In this document: positions 16,042-24,939 of the stretch, one piece after another
Layout: the number at the start of each line of letters is the position of its first letter
Position numbering within the stretch: the stretch's first letter is position 1
Source: an uncultured Nostoc sp.
GTDB taxonomy: Bacteria; Cyanobacteriota; Cyanobacteriia; Cyanobacteriales; Nostocaceae
DNA length: 42,933 nucleotides
NCBI RefSeq assembly: GCF_937863485.1
Contig: NZ_CALMFY010000024.1
Span: 32,132-75,064, forward strand
Direction of reading: 5' to 3'
Notes under the pieces: model-generated
Database searches by the model: none
Seen by the model: the letters and a program-made list of their open reading frames with translations, nothing else
What the model was told of the DNA's origin: nothing
Made by a program: the position numbers and the translations under genes

Positions 16042-17406
16042 GTGCTAACTAAATACGAGTTGTGGAATTTGAAGCTACCTTTGATCCCGCCGCGTAGCCA
16101 TCTGTACCACATAGAACCTGTCGGCATCGGCACACCTTTAGTAGAAAGTCTGACAGGCTATGTTTCTCGATTGGCTGAGGCACATTGCTTACCTCCGGGA
16201 GTGTTGATGGAAAGAGAACTGACCTCAGTTTTTAATAAGACATATGGAAGTAATAATTTACACAAAATATATCCTTTTACAGGAGCGCTAAATGGCACGG
16301 GCGTCATGGCTGCTGACTTGCGTCAAGCTCTTCAAATCTTGACTCTACGCAATGATCTTCAGTTTTTGACATTGCTAACTTGGTCTGAACTACTCCCGTC
16401 TAGGAATTTGCTTCGTTCTATCAAGGCTTGGTGTCCAACTTGTTACGAAGAACGACGCACAACTAATCAATTAGTTTTCGAGCATTTACTTTGGTCGCTG
16501 GATGTAGTTAAAGTTTGCCCGCATCACCAGCAAAAGTTGAGTCAAAAGTGTCCTCATTGCTGTCAGACAAATTACGTTTTGGCTTGGCGATCGCGACCAG
16601 GATACTGCTCTAAATGCTTGAAGTGGCTTGGAATGCCATTGGAAACTCAAATAAGCGATCACCAAAATTTACAAGAGCATGATTTACAGTTTGAAATATG
16701 GATCGCACGAAGTGTAGGTGAGTTGCTTGCTAAAGCCCCATATTTGACACCTTTGCCATTAAAAGACAGCATTGCTAAAGCATTGTGCAGTTACGTATCT
16801 CAAGTTGCTGAGGGAAATGTAGCTGCATTTGCTCGCCAGCTTCAGATACCCAGAAATACGGTATGGGTTTGGTGTAAAGGTGAGAATCAACCTTCAATCA
16901 AGGCACTTTTACAAATTTGTTACTGCCTGAAAATCTCTGTACTGGATTTCTTAATACAAGGAGTAAAATCTGCAAATTCTTTTCAAGCAGTGCGACTACT
17001 ACCACTTCAATCAAAACCCCAGACCAGGGCAAGTGCAAAGTCTTTTGATGCTAACAAAGTACAACAAAATCTAGAAGCAGTGCTTGAAAGTAATGATTCC
17101 CCATCACCATCAATGGAAGAGGTTGCTAGGCGTTTGGAATGCGACAGAAGAACTATTTGTAGGCATTTTCCAAGTTTATGTCATGCCATCTCTGCCAAAT
17201 ACCTCAACGATAGAAAGGCGGTTCTTTTGAGAAATGTACAGCAGTCTTGCGATGAAGTTCGACGAATTGCCCTAAGTTTACACAATCAGGGAGCATATCC
17301 GTCTGAAGCTCGCGTTTCAGAACAGATGAGTATGCCAGGATACTTAAGATACAGAGAAGTTCGTACAGCATTGCAAGACATACAATGCCAATTAGGCAAA
17401 TGCTAA
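16042..17406 (+). CDS. tniQ: TniQ/TnsD-like transposition target-selection protein 2
   Basis: A 454-aa paralogue of the upstream TniQ. The start is GTG at 16042, 5 bp after AGGAG; the ATG at 16040 runs straight into a stop in another frame. It shares the IPPRSHLYHIEPVGIGTP opening and VESLTGYVSRLAEAHCL. Zinc ligands are C131-x2-C134, C159 with H161-H162, C170-x2-C173 and C189-x2-C192. An HTH (NVAAFARQLQIPRNTVWVW) lies near 250-300. It has a shorter C-terminal part with one clear copy of the DNA-binding segment (PSMEEVARRLECDRRTICRH). Two TniQ proteins in one element can divide labour between targeting routes in known Tn7 relatives; here no second route such as Cascade or Cas12k is encoded. 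The stop is 74 bp from the right-end repeats. Confidence 0.9.
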   Translation: MLTKYELWNLKLPLIPPRSHLYHIEPVGIGTPLVESLTGYVSRLAEAHCLPPGVLMERELTSVFNKTYGSNNLHKIYPFTGALNGTGVMAADLRQALQILTLRNDLQFLTLLTWSELLPSRNLLRSIKAWCPTCYEERRTTNQLVFEHLLWSLDVVKVCPHHQQKLSQKCPHCCQTNYVLAWRSRPGYCSKCLKWLGMPLETQISDHQNLQEHDLQFEIWIARSVGELLAKAPYLTPLPLKDSIAKALCSYVSQVAEGNVAAFARQLQIPRNTVWVWCKGENQPSIKALLQICYCLKISVLDFLIQGVKSANSFQAVRLLPLQSKPQTRASAKSFDANKVQQNLEAVLESNDSPSPSMEEVARRLECDRRTICRHFPSLCHAISAKYLNDRKAVLLRNVQQSCDEVRRIALSLHNQGAYPSEARVSEQMSMPGYLRYREVRTALQDIQCQLGKC

Positions 17407-17480
17407 CTTAAATTTACTTCGAGCCATCGATCAATCATTTCTTCTAAGCTTTTCCTTGCCTTTCCTCTCCCTCTCTTTTG

Positions 17481-17564
17481 TGCGACAATTGACAAGCATT
17501 AGTTGTCCTTTGAGAACAACAAGCATAAAGTGACCTTTTTGGACAACTAGTGCTTGTTGTCGCA
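17481..17564 (+). repeat. Right end: terminal inverted repeat and internal copies
   Basis: The outer terminus is 17541-17564, the exact reverse complement of 5902-5925. Inside it lie GACAAGCATTAGTTGTCC (17491-17508) and a diverged ACAAGCATAAAGTGACC (17518-17534), both in left-end orientation. The segment opens with TGCGACAATTGACAAGC at 17481, so it also looks like a left terminus. This makes the 84 bp an imperfect inverted repeat with TGCGAC...GTCGCA at its borders. Confidence 0.75.
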
Positions 17565-17570
17565 TCTCCA
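17565..17570 (+). repeat. Right 6-bp direct repeat (target-site duplication)
   Basis: TCTCCA immediately outside the right terminus, matching 5896-5901. Confidence 0.8.
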
Positions 17571-17598
17571 TTAACAGAGAAGATTAGGGTGTTAAGAA

Positions 17599-17671
17599 TG
17601 GAGCTAAGCGGATTCGAACCGCTGACCCCCTCAATGCCATTGAGGTGCGCTACCAACTGCGCTATAACCCC
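17599..17671 (-). tRNA. tRNA-Ala (anticodon GGC)
   Basis: The minus strand folds as a standard 73-nt tRNA. The acceptor stem GGGGTTA pairs with TAGCTCC and discriminator A73 follows. The D-arm is AGCGCAGTTGGTAGCGC, the anticodon arm CCTCA-ATGGCAT-TGAGG carries anticodon GGC, and the T-arm has GGTTCGAATCC. The acceptor includes the G3:U70 pair that marks alanine tRNAs. CCA is not encoded. It reads away from the mobile element's interior, and its 3' end lies 34 bp from the right terminus, so it is the probable targeting landmark. Confidence 0.97.
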
Positions 17672-17768
17672 TTAAAATTCATTATACATAATCGCTTAAT
17701 TATTATTACTTTGTCAAGCTTTTTATGAAAACTAAATTTTAAATATCTCCTCTAGCACTCAGCACTTT

Positions 17769-17960
17769 CTACGACACCCGCAACAAATAGGTCATACAGT
17801 GCCCCATTAAAAAGTAGACTACTAACATGGCAGCAGCAGCCAGAGCAACCAATGTACCAGCCAACATCAGAGAAAATTCTTTACTTTCGTAGGCTCTTTC
17901 CATTAAGTGCAGTGACCACGCCACCAGGGCGACATCAAAAAGTAAAATAGGAAGCAACAT
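17769..17960 (-). CDS. Small two-helix membrane protein
   Basis: A 63-aa hydrophobic protein with two predicted transmembrane helices (about residues 3-18 and 30-52) joined by a polar stretch MERAYESKEF. There are no catalytic residues. It looks like the small conserved membrane proteins of unknown function common in cyanobacteria. It lies alone between the tRNA and hisF; the ATG is at 17960. The function is not known and the call rests on the hydrophobic pattern and the clean reading frame. Confidence 0.6.
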   Translation of the reverse strand: MLLPILLFDVALVAWSLHLMERAYESKEFSLMLAGTLVALAAAAMLVVYFLMGHCMTYLLRVS

Positions 17961-18059
17961 ATTTTTTAATATTTGTTAATACTTGTAAAATAATATTAAC
18001 ACCCTTTCACGTAAGTGTGTCTAACCTAAGATAGATGTCATTAAATGCTAAATAGTCAC

Positions 18060-18833
18060 TTAAGAGAATGTTCTTACTGGCACGTTGCGATCGCGCAGAT
18101 AATTTTTGATTTCTGCTACGCTTAAATGTCCGTAATGTAACAACGATGCCAGTAATGCTGCTTCAGCTTTGCCTTCAGTTAGGGCAGTGTAGATATGTTC
18201 ACAATTACCTGCACCACCAGAAGCAATGACTGGAATTTCGACAGCATCGGCAATTGCCCGTGTGATCTCGATGTCATACCCAGCTTGGGTTCCATCGGCA
18301 TCCATGCTTGTGACTAGGAGTTCTCCGGCCCCCCGTTTTTCAACTTCTTGTGCCCACAATAGGGCATCTAAGCCTGTATTTTCCCTGCCACCCCGCACAT
18401 ACACATCCCAACCTTGATTCTCCGGGTTGTTTCTGCGTCTGGCATCAATAGCAACAACTATGCACTGATTACCAAAGCGATCGCTTGCCCGATTAATCAA
18501 GTCTGGATCACGCACCGCCGCAGAATTAATACTAACCTTATCTGCACCTGCTCTTAATAAAGCTTTAACATTTTCTAAGGATTGAATGCCACCACCCACA
18601 GTCAATGGAATAAAGACCTGTTCAGCAGTCCGGTAGACCACATCTAAAATAGTAGCTCGGTCTTCATGAGTAGCTGTAATATCCAGAAATACTAATTCAT
18701 CTGCACCAGCTTCATTGTAAACCTTGGCCAGCTCTACCGGATCGCCTGCATCTTGGAGATTGACAAAGTTAACTCCTTTTACAACCCGTCCCGCCTTCAC
18801 ATCTAAGCACGGTAAGATTCTTTTAGATAACAT
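18060..18833 (-). CDS. hisF: Imidazole glycerol phosphate synthase, cyclase subunit HisF
   Basis: A 257-aa (beta/alpha)8 barrel that closes the imidazole ring in histidine synthesis, using ammonia delivered by HisH, and also releases AICAR for purine synthesis. Family marks are [20 protein letters not shown] with the catalytic Asp at residue 11, DITATHEDR, the phosphate-binding VGGGI, and the second catalytic Asp in VVAIDARR near 130. IASGGAG and the C-terminal region complete the second phosphate site. Length and motifs are normal. It is transcribed away from ruvB, with about 200 bp between the two starts. hisH is not nearby, as is usual in cyanobacteria, where his genes are scattered. Confidence 0.97.
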   Translation of the reverse strand: MLSKRILPCLDVKAGRVVKGVNFVNLQDAGDPVELAKVYNEAGADELVFLDITATHEDRATILDVVYRTAEQVFIPLTVGGGIQSLENVKALLRAGADKVSINSAAVRDPDLINRASDRFGNQCIVVAIDARRRNNPENQGWDVYVRGGRENTGLDALLWAQEVEKRGAGELLVTSMDADGTQAGYDIEITRAIADAVEIPVIASGGAGNCEHIYTALTEGKAEAALLASLLHYGHLSVAEIKNYLRDRNVPVRTFS

Positions 18834-18941
18834 AATAACTTTTGTACTTCTGGGTAATTGACCCGAATTTAAATTTTAAATTGGCGCGGGTATTTCCAAA
18901 CGAAAATTTTCACACCGCTTGTTTTAAGCACGTATTGCAAA

Positions 18942-20215
18942 ATGGGGCATTGGGCATTGGTTATTCTTTCTCCCCCTGCCTCCCCTGCCTGCCCCACCAC
19001 TCCCTCATCCCTTAAAAGTAGATAGCTGAATTATGGCGATAATCTCCTCGAAAAAACAGCCTCCAGAACCCAACGGAGAACCAAAGCAGCGTCGGGAGTC
19101 GGCGAAAGCACCATCCCCAGACAACATTTTGCAGCCTGAAGCTGCTATTGATGAACAAGATCAGCAAGAAGAAGGTATTCGACCGCACCGATTTGCCGAT
19201 TACATTGGGCAAAAAGATTTAAAGGATGTGTTAGATATTGCCATCAAAGCAGCCAAGTCTCGTGGTGAGGTGCTAGATCACTTGCTGCTGTATGGGCCGC
19301 CAGGATTGGGCAAAACCACAATGGCAATGATTTTAGCATCGGAAATGGGCGTAAATTACAAAATTACTAGTGCCCCAGCCCTAGAACGTCCACGCGATAT
19401 TGTCGGGCTACTGGTGAACATGAAACCAGGGGATATTTTATTTGTGGATGAAATTCATCGCCTCTCGCGGATGACGGAAGAAATTCTCTATCCGGCGATG
19501 GAAGATTATCGCTTAGATATTACTATTGGTAAGGGTTCCAGCGCTCGGATCAGAAGTTTGCCGCTGTCAAAGTTTACCCTAGTAGGGGCTACAACGCGTG
19601 TGGGTGCTTTAACTTCACCACTGCGCGATCGCTTCGGTTTAATTCAAAAACTCCGATTTTACGAAGTTGACGAACTGACTAAAATTGTACTGCGAACCGC
19701 TCAATTACTCAAAACCCCCGTTACAGAAGATGGTGCCACAGAAATTGCCCGTCGTTCACGCGGAACGCCACGGATTGCCAACAGGTTACTTAAGCGAGTC
19801 CGTGATTATGCTGAGGTAAAGTTATCGGGTGAGATTAATGAAAGCGTTGCATCAGAGGCATTGCAACTATTTCAAGTAGATCCTTGCGGTTTAGATTGGA
19901 CAGACCGTCAGATGCTGAGTGTCATAATTGAACAATTTAACGGTGGGCCAGTGGGGTTGGAAACAATGGCAGCAGCGACGGGTGAAGATACCCAAACAAT
20001 TGAAGAGGTGTATGAACCTTACCTCATGCAGATTGGGTATTTAACTCGGACTCATCGTGGCAGGATGGCGACAAAGGCAGCATATAAGCATTTGGGATTC
20101 ACGCCGCCTAATGAACAGTTGTCATTATTGTAATTATGGGAAATTGGGCATTGGCCAAACAGGGCATTGGGGATTAATTATGCTCCTCTGCTCCCCCTGC
20201 CCCATTCCCCATGTT
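18942..20215 (+). repeat. GGGCATTGG low-complexity repeats on both sides of ruvB
   Basis: GGGGCATTGGGCATTGG at about 18944-18960 is followed by CCCCTGCC-rich sequence. A similar set (TTGGGCATTGG, GGGCATTGGGG, then CTCCCCCTGCCCCATTCCCC) lies at about 20142-20213. The span given covers both outer copies, with ruvB between them. These are the kind of short tandem repeat found between genes in Nostocales; no function is known. Confidence 0.6.
19033..20133 (+). CDS. ruvB: Holliday junction branch migration ATPase RuvB
   Basis: A 366-aa AAA+ motor that, with RuvA, drives branch migration of Holliday junctions in recombinational repair. After a non-conserved polar N-terminal extension of about 45 residues come [11 protein letters not shown], Walker [10 protein letters not shown], Walker [10 protein letters not shown], sensor 1 GATTR, and the arginine finger region SPLRDRFG. 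The C-terminal winged helix has [20 protein letters not shown] and ends RTHRGRMAT. All conserved motifs are present. It starts at the ATG at 19033 and is divergent from hisF. The N-terminal extension is usual in cyanobacterial RuvB. Confidence 0.97.
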   Translation: MAIISSKKQPPEPNGEPKQRRESAKAPSPDNILQPEAAIDEQDQQEEGIRPHRFADYIGQKDLKDVLDIAIKAAKSRGEVLDHLLLYGPPGLGKTTMAMILASEMGVNYKITSAPALERPRDIVGLLVNMKPGDILFVDEIHRLSRMTEEILYPAMEDYRLDITIGKGSSARIRSLPLSKFTLVGATTRVGALTSPLRDRFGLIQKLRFYEVDELTKIVLRTAQLLKTPVTEDGATEIARRSRGTPRIANRLLKRVRDYAEVKLSGEINESVASEALQLFQVDPCGLDWTDRQMLSVIIEQFNGGPVGLETMAAATGEDTQTIEEVYEPYLMQIGYLTRTHRGRMATKAAYKHLGFTPPNEQLSLL

Positions 20216-20239
20216 TAAGATAGACACAGGTAAATCCAG

Positions 20240-21043
20240 ATGATTAAGTTAATTGGTATTTTTCTCAGTCTGTTACTTGTGTTTGGCTGGGGTACTCCAG
20301 TCATGGCACAATCTCAACCGCCCATTACTCAAGAACAATTAAAACAAGGCGATGAGTGGGCAAATCAAGCTTTTACAGCAACGAATCAAGGTGATTTTGC
20401 CACGGCTGAAACTTACTGGACAAAGATTATTGAGCAATTTCCCACTAATGCGGGGGCGTGGAGTAACCGAGGAAATTCGCGGGTGAGTCAGAACAAATTA
20501 CCAGAGGCGCTGGCAGATTATAACAAAGCCATAGAATTAGCGCCAAATGTCACCGATCCATATTTGAATCGGGGTGCGGCGTTGGAAGGATTGGGAAAAT
20601 GGGACGATGCGATCGCAGATTATAATCATGTCCTAAAACTCGATCCTCAGGATGCAATGGCGTACAATAATCGCGGTAATGCCACAGCAGGTTTAGGAAA
20701 ATGGTCAGATGCGATCGCAGATTACAAAAAATCTAATGAGATTGCTCCGAATTTTGCCTTTGCCCGTGCTAACTACGCCCTCGCTCTTTATGAAACTGGT
20801 CAAATAGACCAAGCAATCCGGGAAATGCGGAATATTGTCCGTAAATATCCCAAGTTTGCCGATATGCGTGCCGCTCTCACAGCTGCCTACTGGGTAAATG
20901 GAGAACAAGGGGAAGCCGAAAGTAATTGGGTAGCGGCTTATGGACTGGATAGCCGTTATAAGGACATCAACTGGGTAACAAATATCCGCCGTTGGCCGCC
21001 CAGTATGGTATCAGCTTTAGATAAGTTTTTGAAAATCAAGTAG
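20240..21043 (+). CDS. Secreted or periplasmic TPR protein
   Basis: A 267-aa protein with a signal peptide (hydrophobic IKLIGIFLSLLLVFGWG, then cleavage near VMA-QS at about 24). At least four tetratricopeptide repeats follow, with the pattern AWSNRGNSRVSQNKLPEALA, then DYNKAIELAP, AYNNRGNATAGLGKW and the like. TPRs form a helical scaffold for protein contacts, and such single-module proteins in cyanobacteria often sit in the thylakoid lumen or periplasm. The function is not set by sequence. It lies 106 bp after ruvB, separated by a low-complexity repeat, and is probably transcribed separately. It is intact. Confidence 0.88.
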   Translation: MIKLIGIFLSLLLVFGWGTPVMAQSQPPITQEQLKQGDEWANQAFTATNQGDFATAETYWTKIIEQFPTNAGAWSNRGNSRVSQNKLPEALADYNKAIELAPNVTDPYLNRGAALEGLGKWDDAIADYNHVLKLDPQDAMAYNNRGNATAGLGKWSDAIADYKKSNEIAPNFAFARANYALALYETGQIDQAIREMRNIVRKYPKFADMRAALTAAYWVNGEQGEAESNWVAAYGLDSRYKDINWVTNIRRWPPSMVSALDKFLKIK

Positions 21044-21132
21044 CCAAGTTTAACTCAACAAAAATTCTTTTCTTTACTGCTATGTACCTGTTTTCTGGTA
21101 TACATCATTGTAAATAAACAGAAGCAAGAACT

Positions 21133-22413
21133 ATGACTCATTTTGGGCTGATCTGTCCAGCAACAACCGGACATCTCAACACTATGCTCCCCTTGGGTAA
21201 AGAACTCCAAAAGCGGGGTCATCGGGTCACTTTATTGGGTAGACTTGATGCTAAATCCAAGACACTGGCGGCAGAGTTAGAATTCCGGGCTATTGGTGGA
21301 TTTGAATATCCTACAGGAGCAATGGCAGAATCCTTAGCTGAGTTAGGGAAGTTAAGTGGACTCGCTGCATTGCAATATACCGTCAATCTGCTCAAGCAAG
21401 GGGCAGATGTTATGCTCAGGGATGCACCACCAGCAATTAAAGAAGCGGGTGTGGATGCACTTTTAGTAGATCAGATAATGCCAGAGGGCGGAACTGTTGC
21501 AGAATTTTTAGGACTTCCCTTTATTACCATTTGCAGTGCTGTAGTACTTAATCGAGAAGAGGGTGTTCCGCCGTTTATAACAAACTGGGGCTATAACCGA
21601 GCTTGGTGGGCACAACTGCGTAACAGAGTGGGTTATAGGTTGTTGGATCGCATCGGCAAACCAATTAGAGAGGTAATAGCTGACTATCGCCGAGAGTGGA
21701 ACTTACCCCGACACTTCAGTGCCAATGAAAACTATTCCCCACTAGCTCAAATTAGTCAACAGCCTGCCCAATTGGAATTTCCCAGGCAATATTTGCCCCA
21801 GTGGTTCCATTTCACAGGCCCTTATCATAGTCCAACTGGTCGGGAAGTTCCTGATTTCCCGTTAGAAAAGTTAACTGGGCAACCCTTAATTTACGCTTCA
21901 ATGGGGACTGTCCAAAATCGCCTATTGGGAGTTTTCAAATCTATTGCTGAAGCTTGTAATGATTTGGATGCCCAACTAGTGATTTCATTAGGTGGTTCTG
22001 CAAGTCCAGAATCTCTGGGAAGTTTACCGGGAAATCCGCTGGTTGTTGGTTATGCACCCCAATTGAAATTGCTGCAAAAAGCAACTCTCACCATTACCCA
22101 CGCGGGTATGAATACTACTTTAGAGTCCCTAAATAATGGGGTACCAATGGTTGCCATTCCCGTTGCTAATGATCAACCAGGAATAGCAGCGCGTGTAGCT
22201 TGGGCTGGGGCTGGTGAAGCTGTACCCCTGAGTCGTGTGAATGTTCCGAAGCTACGAGCCGCTATCCAAAAGGTGTTGACGGAAGATTCTTATAAACAAA
22301 ATGCTTTGAGACTACAAGAGGCGATTCAAAAAGCAGGGGGTGTGAGTCGAGCCATTGATATTGTCGAACAGGTCGTTGCTACAGGAAAGCCTGTGCTTTC
22401 TGATGCTAAATGA
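21133..22413 (+). CDS. Glycosyltransferase, GT1/MGT type
   Basis: A 426-aa GT-B fold enzyme likely to transfer a sugar from a nucleotide donor to a small acceptor. The N-terminal acceptor domain opens THFGLICPATTGHLNTMLPL, and the C-terminal donor domain has the usual ITHAGMNTTLESLNNGVPMV and the NDQPGIAARV loop. His in GHLN is the likely catalytic base. It resembles zeaxanthin glucosyltransferase and macrolide glycosyltransferases; the actual acceptor cannot be deduced. The next gene, an FkbM methyltransferase, follows after 46 bp on the same strand and is probably cotranscribed, and a P450 is adjacent, which suggests tailoring of a lipid, carotenoid or other secondary metabolite. Confidence 0.9.
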   Translation: MTHFGLICPATTGHLNTMLPLGKELQKRGHRVTLLGRLDAKSKTLAAELEFRAIGGFEYPTGAMAESLAELGKLSGLAALQYTVNLLKQGADVMLRDAPPAIKEAGVDALLVDQIMPEGGTVAEFLGLPFITICSAVVLNREEGVPPFITNWGYNRAWWAQLRNRVGYRLLDRIGKPIREVIADYRREWNLPRHFSANENYSPLAQISQQPAQLEFPRQYLPQWFHFTGPYHSPTGREVPDFPLEKLTGQPLIYASMGTVQNRLLGVFKSIAEACNDLDAQLVISLGGSASPESLGSLPGNPLVVGYAPQLKLLQKATLTITHAGMNTTLESLNNGVPMVAIPVANDQPGIAARVAWAGAGEAVPLSRVNVPKLRAAIQKVLTEDSYKQNALRLQEAIQKAGGVSRAIDIVEQVVATGKPVLSDAK

Positions 22414-22459
22414 TTAGCGAATTTTTTCTTTGTTTTATTAAATTGGGGATTTATTATAT

Positions 22460-23281
22460 ATGACGGCTTTAACTCCTGAAACTATACTTCCCAATGGGAT
22501 GAAAATATTTTATTTGCGAGAACAAGAAGTACCGACTCTTTACGAACAAATCCAGGAATACTTCAAAAATGGGATCGAGTTACACGAAGGTGATACTGTC
22601 TTTGATGTGGGAGCCAACATTGGTTTATTTACACTCTGGGTATATCAGCTATGTAATCAAAATGTTAATGTCTATGCGTTCGAGCCTATCCCAGCTATTT
22701 TTGATGTGTTGCACGCTAATGCCCAACGTGTTGATCCAGAAAAACTCAGAGTATTTCCCTGTGGACTTTCAAAGGAGGCAAAGATGATGACCTTTGCTTA
22801 CTATCCCAACGCTACACCTTTATCTAACGCATACCCAGAAGGCTTAAAGGAGGATCGAGAGCAATTAAAGAAGACTGTCCTGAAAAATCTCAAAGATGCT
22901 CCTCCATTTATTCGTTGGCTCCGTTGGCTTCCTCCATTTCTAAAGTCGTTTATTCTCGACCTGAGATTAGAAGAAGCTTTTCAAATAGAGCCAGTCAATT
23001 GCCAGTTGAGAACCATATCAGATATCGTTCGCAATCATAATATTCAGCAGATTGATTTGCTGAAAGTGGATGTGGAGAAAAGCGAGCTAGATGTACTGTT
23101 GGGCATAGAAGAACCGGATTGGCAAATAATCAAGCAAGTGGTTATTGAAGTTCATGATTTTGATAGCAGAGTTGAAAAGATTACAACTTTACTAAAAGAA
23201 CACGGATTAAGCAAAATTACAATTGAGCAGGAACCTATTTTCAAGGGTTCCAAGATTTTTAATCTGTATGCCTTGCGGTAA
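22460..23281 (+). CDS. FkbM family methyltransferase
   Basis: A 273-aa class I AdoMet-dependent methyltransferase. The binding loop is VFDVGANIGLFTLW (motif DVGANIG at 49-55), the acidic loop end is YAFEPIP, and IDLLKVDVEKSELDVLLGIE is the FkbM signature for motif IV. FkbM enzymes O-methylate hydroxyls of sugars, lipids or polyketides. A middle insert of about 40 residues (RWLRWLPPFLKSFILDL) is hydrophobic and might contact membrane or a lipid substrate. The ATG at 22460 follows an AT-rich leader. It pairs with the glycosyltransferase upstream, so a glycosylated and methylated product is likely but not identified. Confidence 0.9.
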   Translation: MTALTPETILPNGMKIFYLREQEVPTLYEQIQEYFKNGIELHEGDTVFDVGANIGLFTLWVYQLCNQNVNVYAFEPIPAIFDVLHANAQRVDPEKLRVFPCGLSKEAKMMTFAYYPNATPLSNAYPEGLKEDREQLKKTVLKNLKDAPPFIRWLRWLPPFLKSFILDLRLEEAFQIEPVNCQLRTISDIVRNHNIQQIDLLKVDVEKSELDVLLGIEEPDWQIIKQVVIEVHDFDSRVEKITTLLKEHGLSKITIEQEPIFKGSKIFNLYALR

Positions 23282-23418
23282 CAGCTTGATAATCATTGGC
23301 TCACCCCAATAATCCTGAAACCTGTTGAAACCTAAACATGCAAATGTGATGGGATACGATCCGTAGTTTACCGCCGCAGGCATCGCTCCAACCCTATCTC
23401 ATCCCATTTTCACACTCT

Positions 23419-24813
23419 TCACAAGAAACTAGAGCTAGTCTCTCGAACTGCCTGATTTTGCTGGTGTCTCCCAGTCACCACCATCTGCACACCACCTGGT
23501 GGGCTAAGTAGAAAACCCTTACGCACTGGCTGCACTGGTTTGCTATCAGCCAGTTCCATCTGCCAGCGAGACAGCACTGTTGCCAAAACCACCTTCATCT
23601 CAAACAGCGCAAACGCCATTCCAATACAGCGACGATTCCCGCCACCAAAGGGCAAATACTCAGAAGAGGTAAATTGCCGTTCCAGAAAACGCTCTGGTTT
23701 AAATTGCTTCGGCTGGGGATATAAATCTTCTCGATGATGGGTCAGATAAATGCAAGGAATCACCAAATTACCAGCATTTAACTGATAACCCATGATTTCT
23801 AGGGGGGATTTTACCAAACGATTTAATGCCAACATTACCACTGGATACAGGCGCAGAGTTTCCGAACAAACAGCACTCAAATAGGGCGATCGCAAAATAG
23901 CATTTGGATCAGGGTTTTCGCCCAGGCTATCTAGTTCTTGCAGTAGTTTTTCACGCACCTGTGGCAAATGGTGAATCCAGTAGAAAGCCCATGCTAAGGA
24001 AGTCGCCGTAGTTTCGTGACCTGCCGCCAACAGGGTAATTAACTCATCGCGTAACTCTACATCAGTCATCGACTGCCCTTGTTCATCACGAGCTGCCATC
24101 ATCAAAGATAGGATATCAGTCCGAGATGGGTCAGGTTGCTCTTTGCGATCGCGAATCTCAGCATATATGAGTTCATCAACTTGCTGTCGTAAATCCAGGA
24201 ATATTCCCCAAGGACTCCAAGAACCTAAATCTCGTTGCAGTGATGGGAAAACAAGCATCATTCCTGTAACGAAAGGTTGCTTTGGATTCAGAATTTTCAG
24301 CAGCACTTCCTTGAGTTTTTCATAACGTGGCCCATCTGTTAGACCAAATACAGCTTTCAAAATCACCTCTAAGGAGATTGCTTGCATAGATGGCAGAACT
24401 GAAAAGGATTCCCCAACTGTCCATTGACTAATCACTTGCTCTGTGATCTCACGGGTTAACTGACCATAAGCCAGCATTCTTTCTCCATGAAAAGGGGGTG
24501 TCAACAACTTTCGTTGGCGCTGGTGAGGCTTACCTTCTAGAGCTAGTAGTGATTGTCGTCCTAATAAAGGCGATTTAATCCCTGCTGGCTCACCAGAGTC
24601 TAGCTGTTTTGGATCTATGGTGAAAATCTGCTGAATCGCTTTAGGATTACTAATGAATACTTGAGGAGTAAAAACTGGGCCAATCCGGAGAGTGAAGATA
24701 TCACCATAGCGTTTAGCACAGGCTTCCATATATTCTAAGGGATTAGTAAGCCACTGATACGTCTGTACCCAAGGATGAGTTTGGGGACCGTTAGGCAGTT
24801 TAAGTGCAGACAT
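23419..24813 (-). CDS. Cytochrome P450, CYP110-like
   Basis: A 464-aa haem monooxygenase. The marks are the I-helix AGHETT at 264-269, the ExxR pair E318/R321 in SETLRLYP, the PERF-type FKPERFLERQ, and the haem loop FGGGNRRCIG at 389-398 with Cys396 as iron ligand. The N-terminal LPNGPQTHPWVQTYQWL resembles the CYP110 family, which is common in Nostocales and acts on fatty acids or terpenoids in the members studied. There is no membrane anchor, so it is probably soluble and fed by ferredoxin. It converges on the FkbM gene with 137 bp between the stops. The substrate is unknown. Confidence 0.93.
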   Translation of the reverse strand: MSALKLPNGPQTHPWVQTYQWLTNPLEYMEACAKRYGDIFTLRIGPVFTPQVFISNPKAIQQIFTIDPKQLDSGEPAGIKSPLLGRQSLLALEGKPHQRQRKLLTPPFHGERMLAYGQLTREITEQVISQWTVGESFSVLPSMQAISLEVILKAVFGLTDGPRYEKLKEVLLKILNPKQPFVTGMMLVFPSLQRDLGSWSPWGIFLDLRQQVDELIYAEIRDRKEQPDPSRTDILSLMMAARDEQGQSMTDVELRDELITLLAAGHETTATSLAWAFYWIHHLPQVREKLLQELDSLGENPDPNAILRSPYLSAVCSETLRLYPVVMLALNRLVKSPLEIMGYQLNAGNLVIPCIYLTHHREDLYPQPKQFKPERFLERQFTSSEYLPFGGGNRRCIGMAFALFEMKVVLATVLSRWQMELADSKPVQPVRKGFLLSPPGGVQMVVTGRHQQNQAVRETSSSFL

Positions 24814-24939
24814 TTTTATTAATCTCCCAATTATTCAAGCAAGATTGTTATCAGCCAGTCATTCATGCACCTGTAGCTTGATTGATCTTAATACAACATT
24901 TTATTAATTCGTAGCAAATTAAATTTGACAATACCTTGC

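Larger units (their letters stand above)
5902..17564 (+). mobile_element. TniQ-bearing Tn7-like element with type I RM cargo
   Basis: The boundaries come from a perfect 24-bp inverted repeat at 5902-5925 and 17541-17564 (TGCGACAACAAGCACTAG at its outer end, then TTGTCC) and from the flanking TCTCCA direct repeats. Further copies of the core (A)CAAGCATTAGTTG(T/A)CC lie inside each end, as expected of multiple TnsB-type binding sites. Two TniQ-family genes lie near the right end, and the right terminus is 34 bp from the 3' end of tRNA-Ala. Tn7 relatives that use TniQ/TnsD proteins often insert beside tRNA genes. The cargo is hsdR, a HEPN-motif gene, hsdM, hsdS and a small phage-like gene. There is no CRISPR array or Cas gene, and no recognisable TnsA, TnsB or TnsC. 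It is therefore non-autonomous or decayed. Confidence 0.85.

Noticed and set aside
5902..17564. CRISPR-associated transposon (type V-K or I-B CAST)
   Set aside because: TniQ and a tRNA site fit, but there is no Cas12k, no Cascade gene and no repeat-spacer array anywhere in the element.
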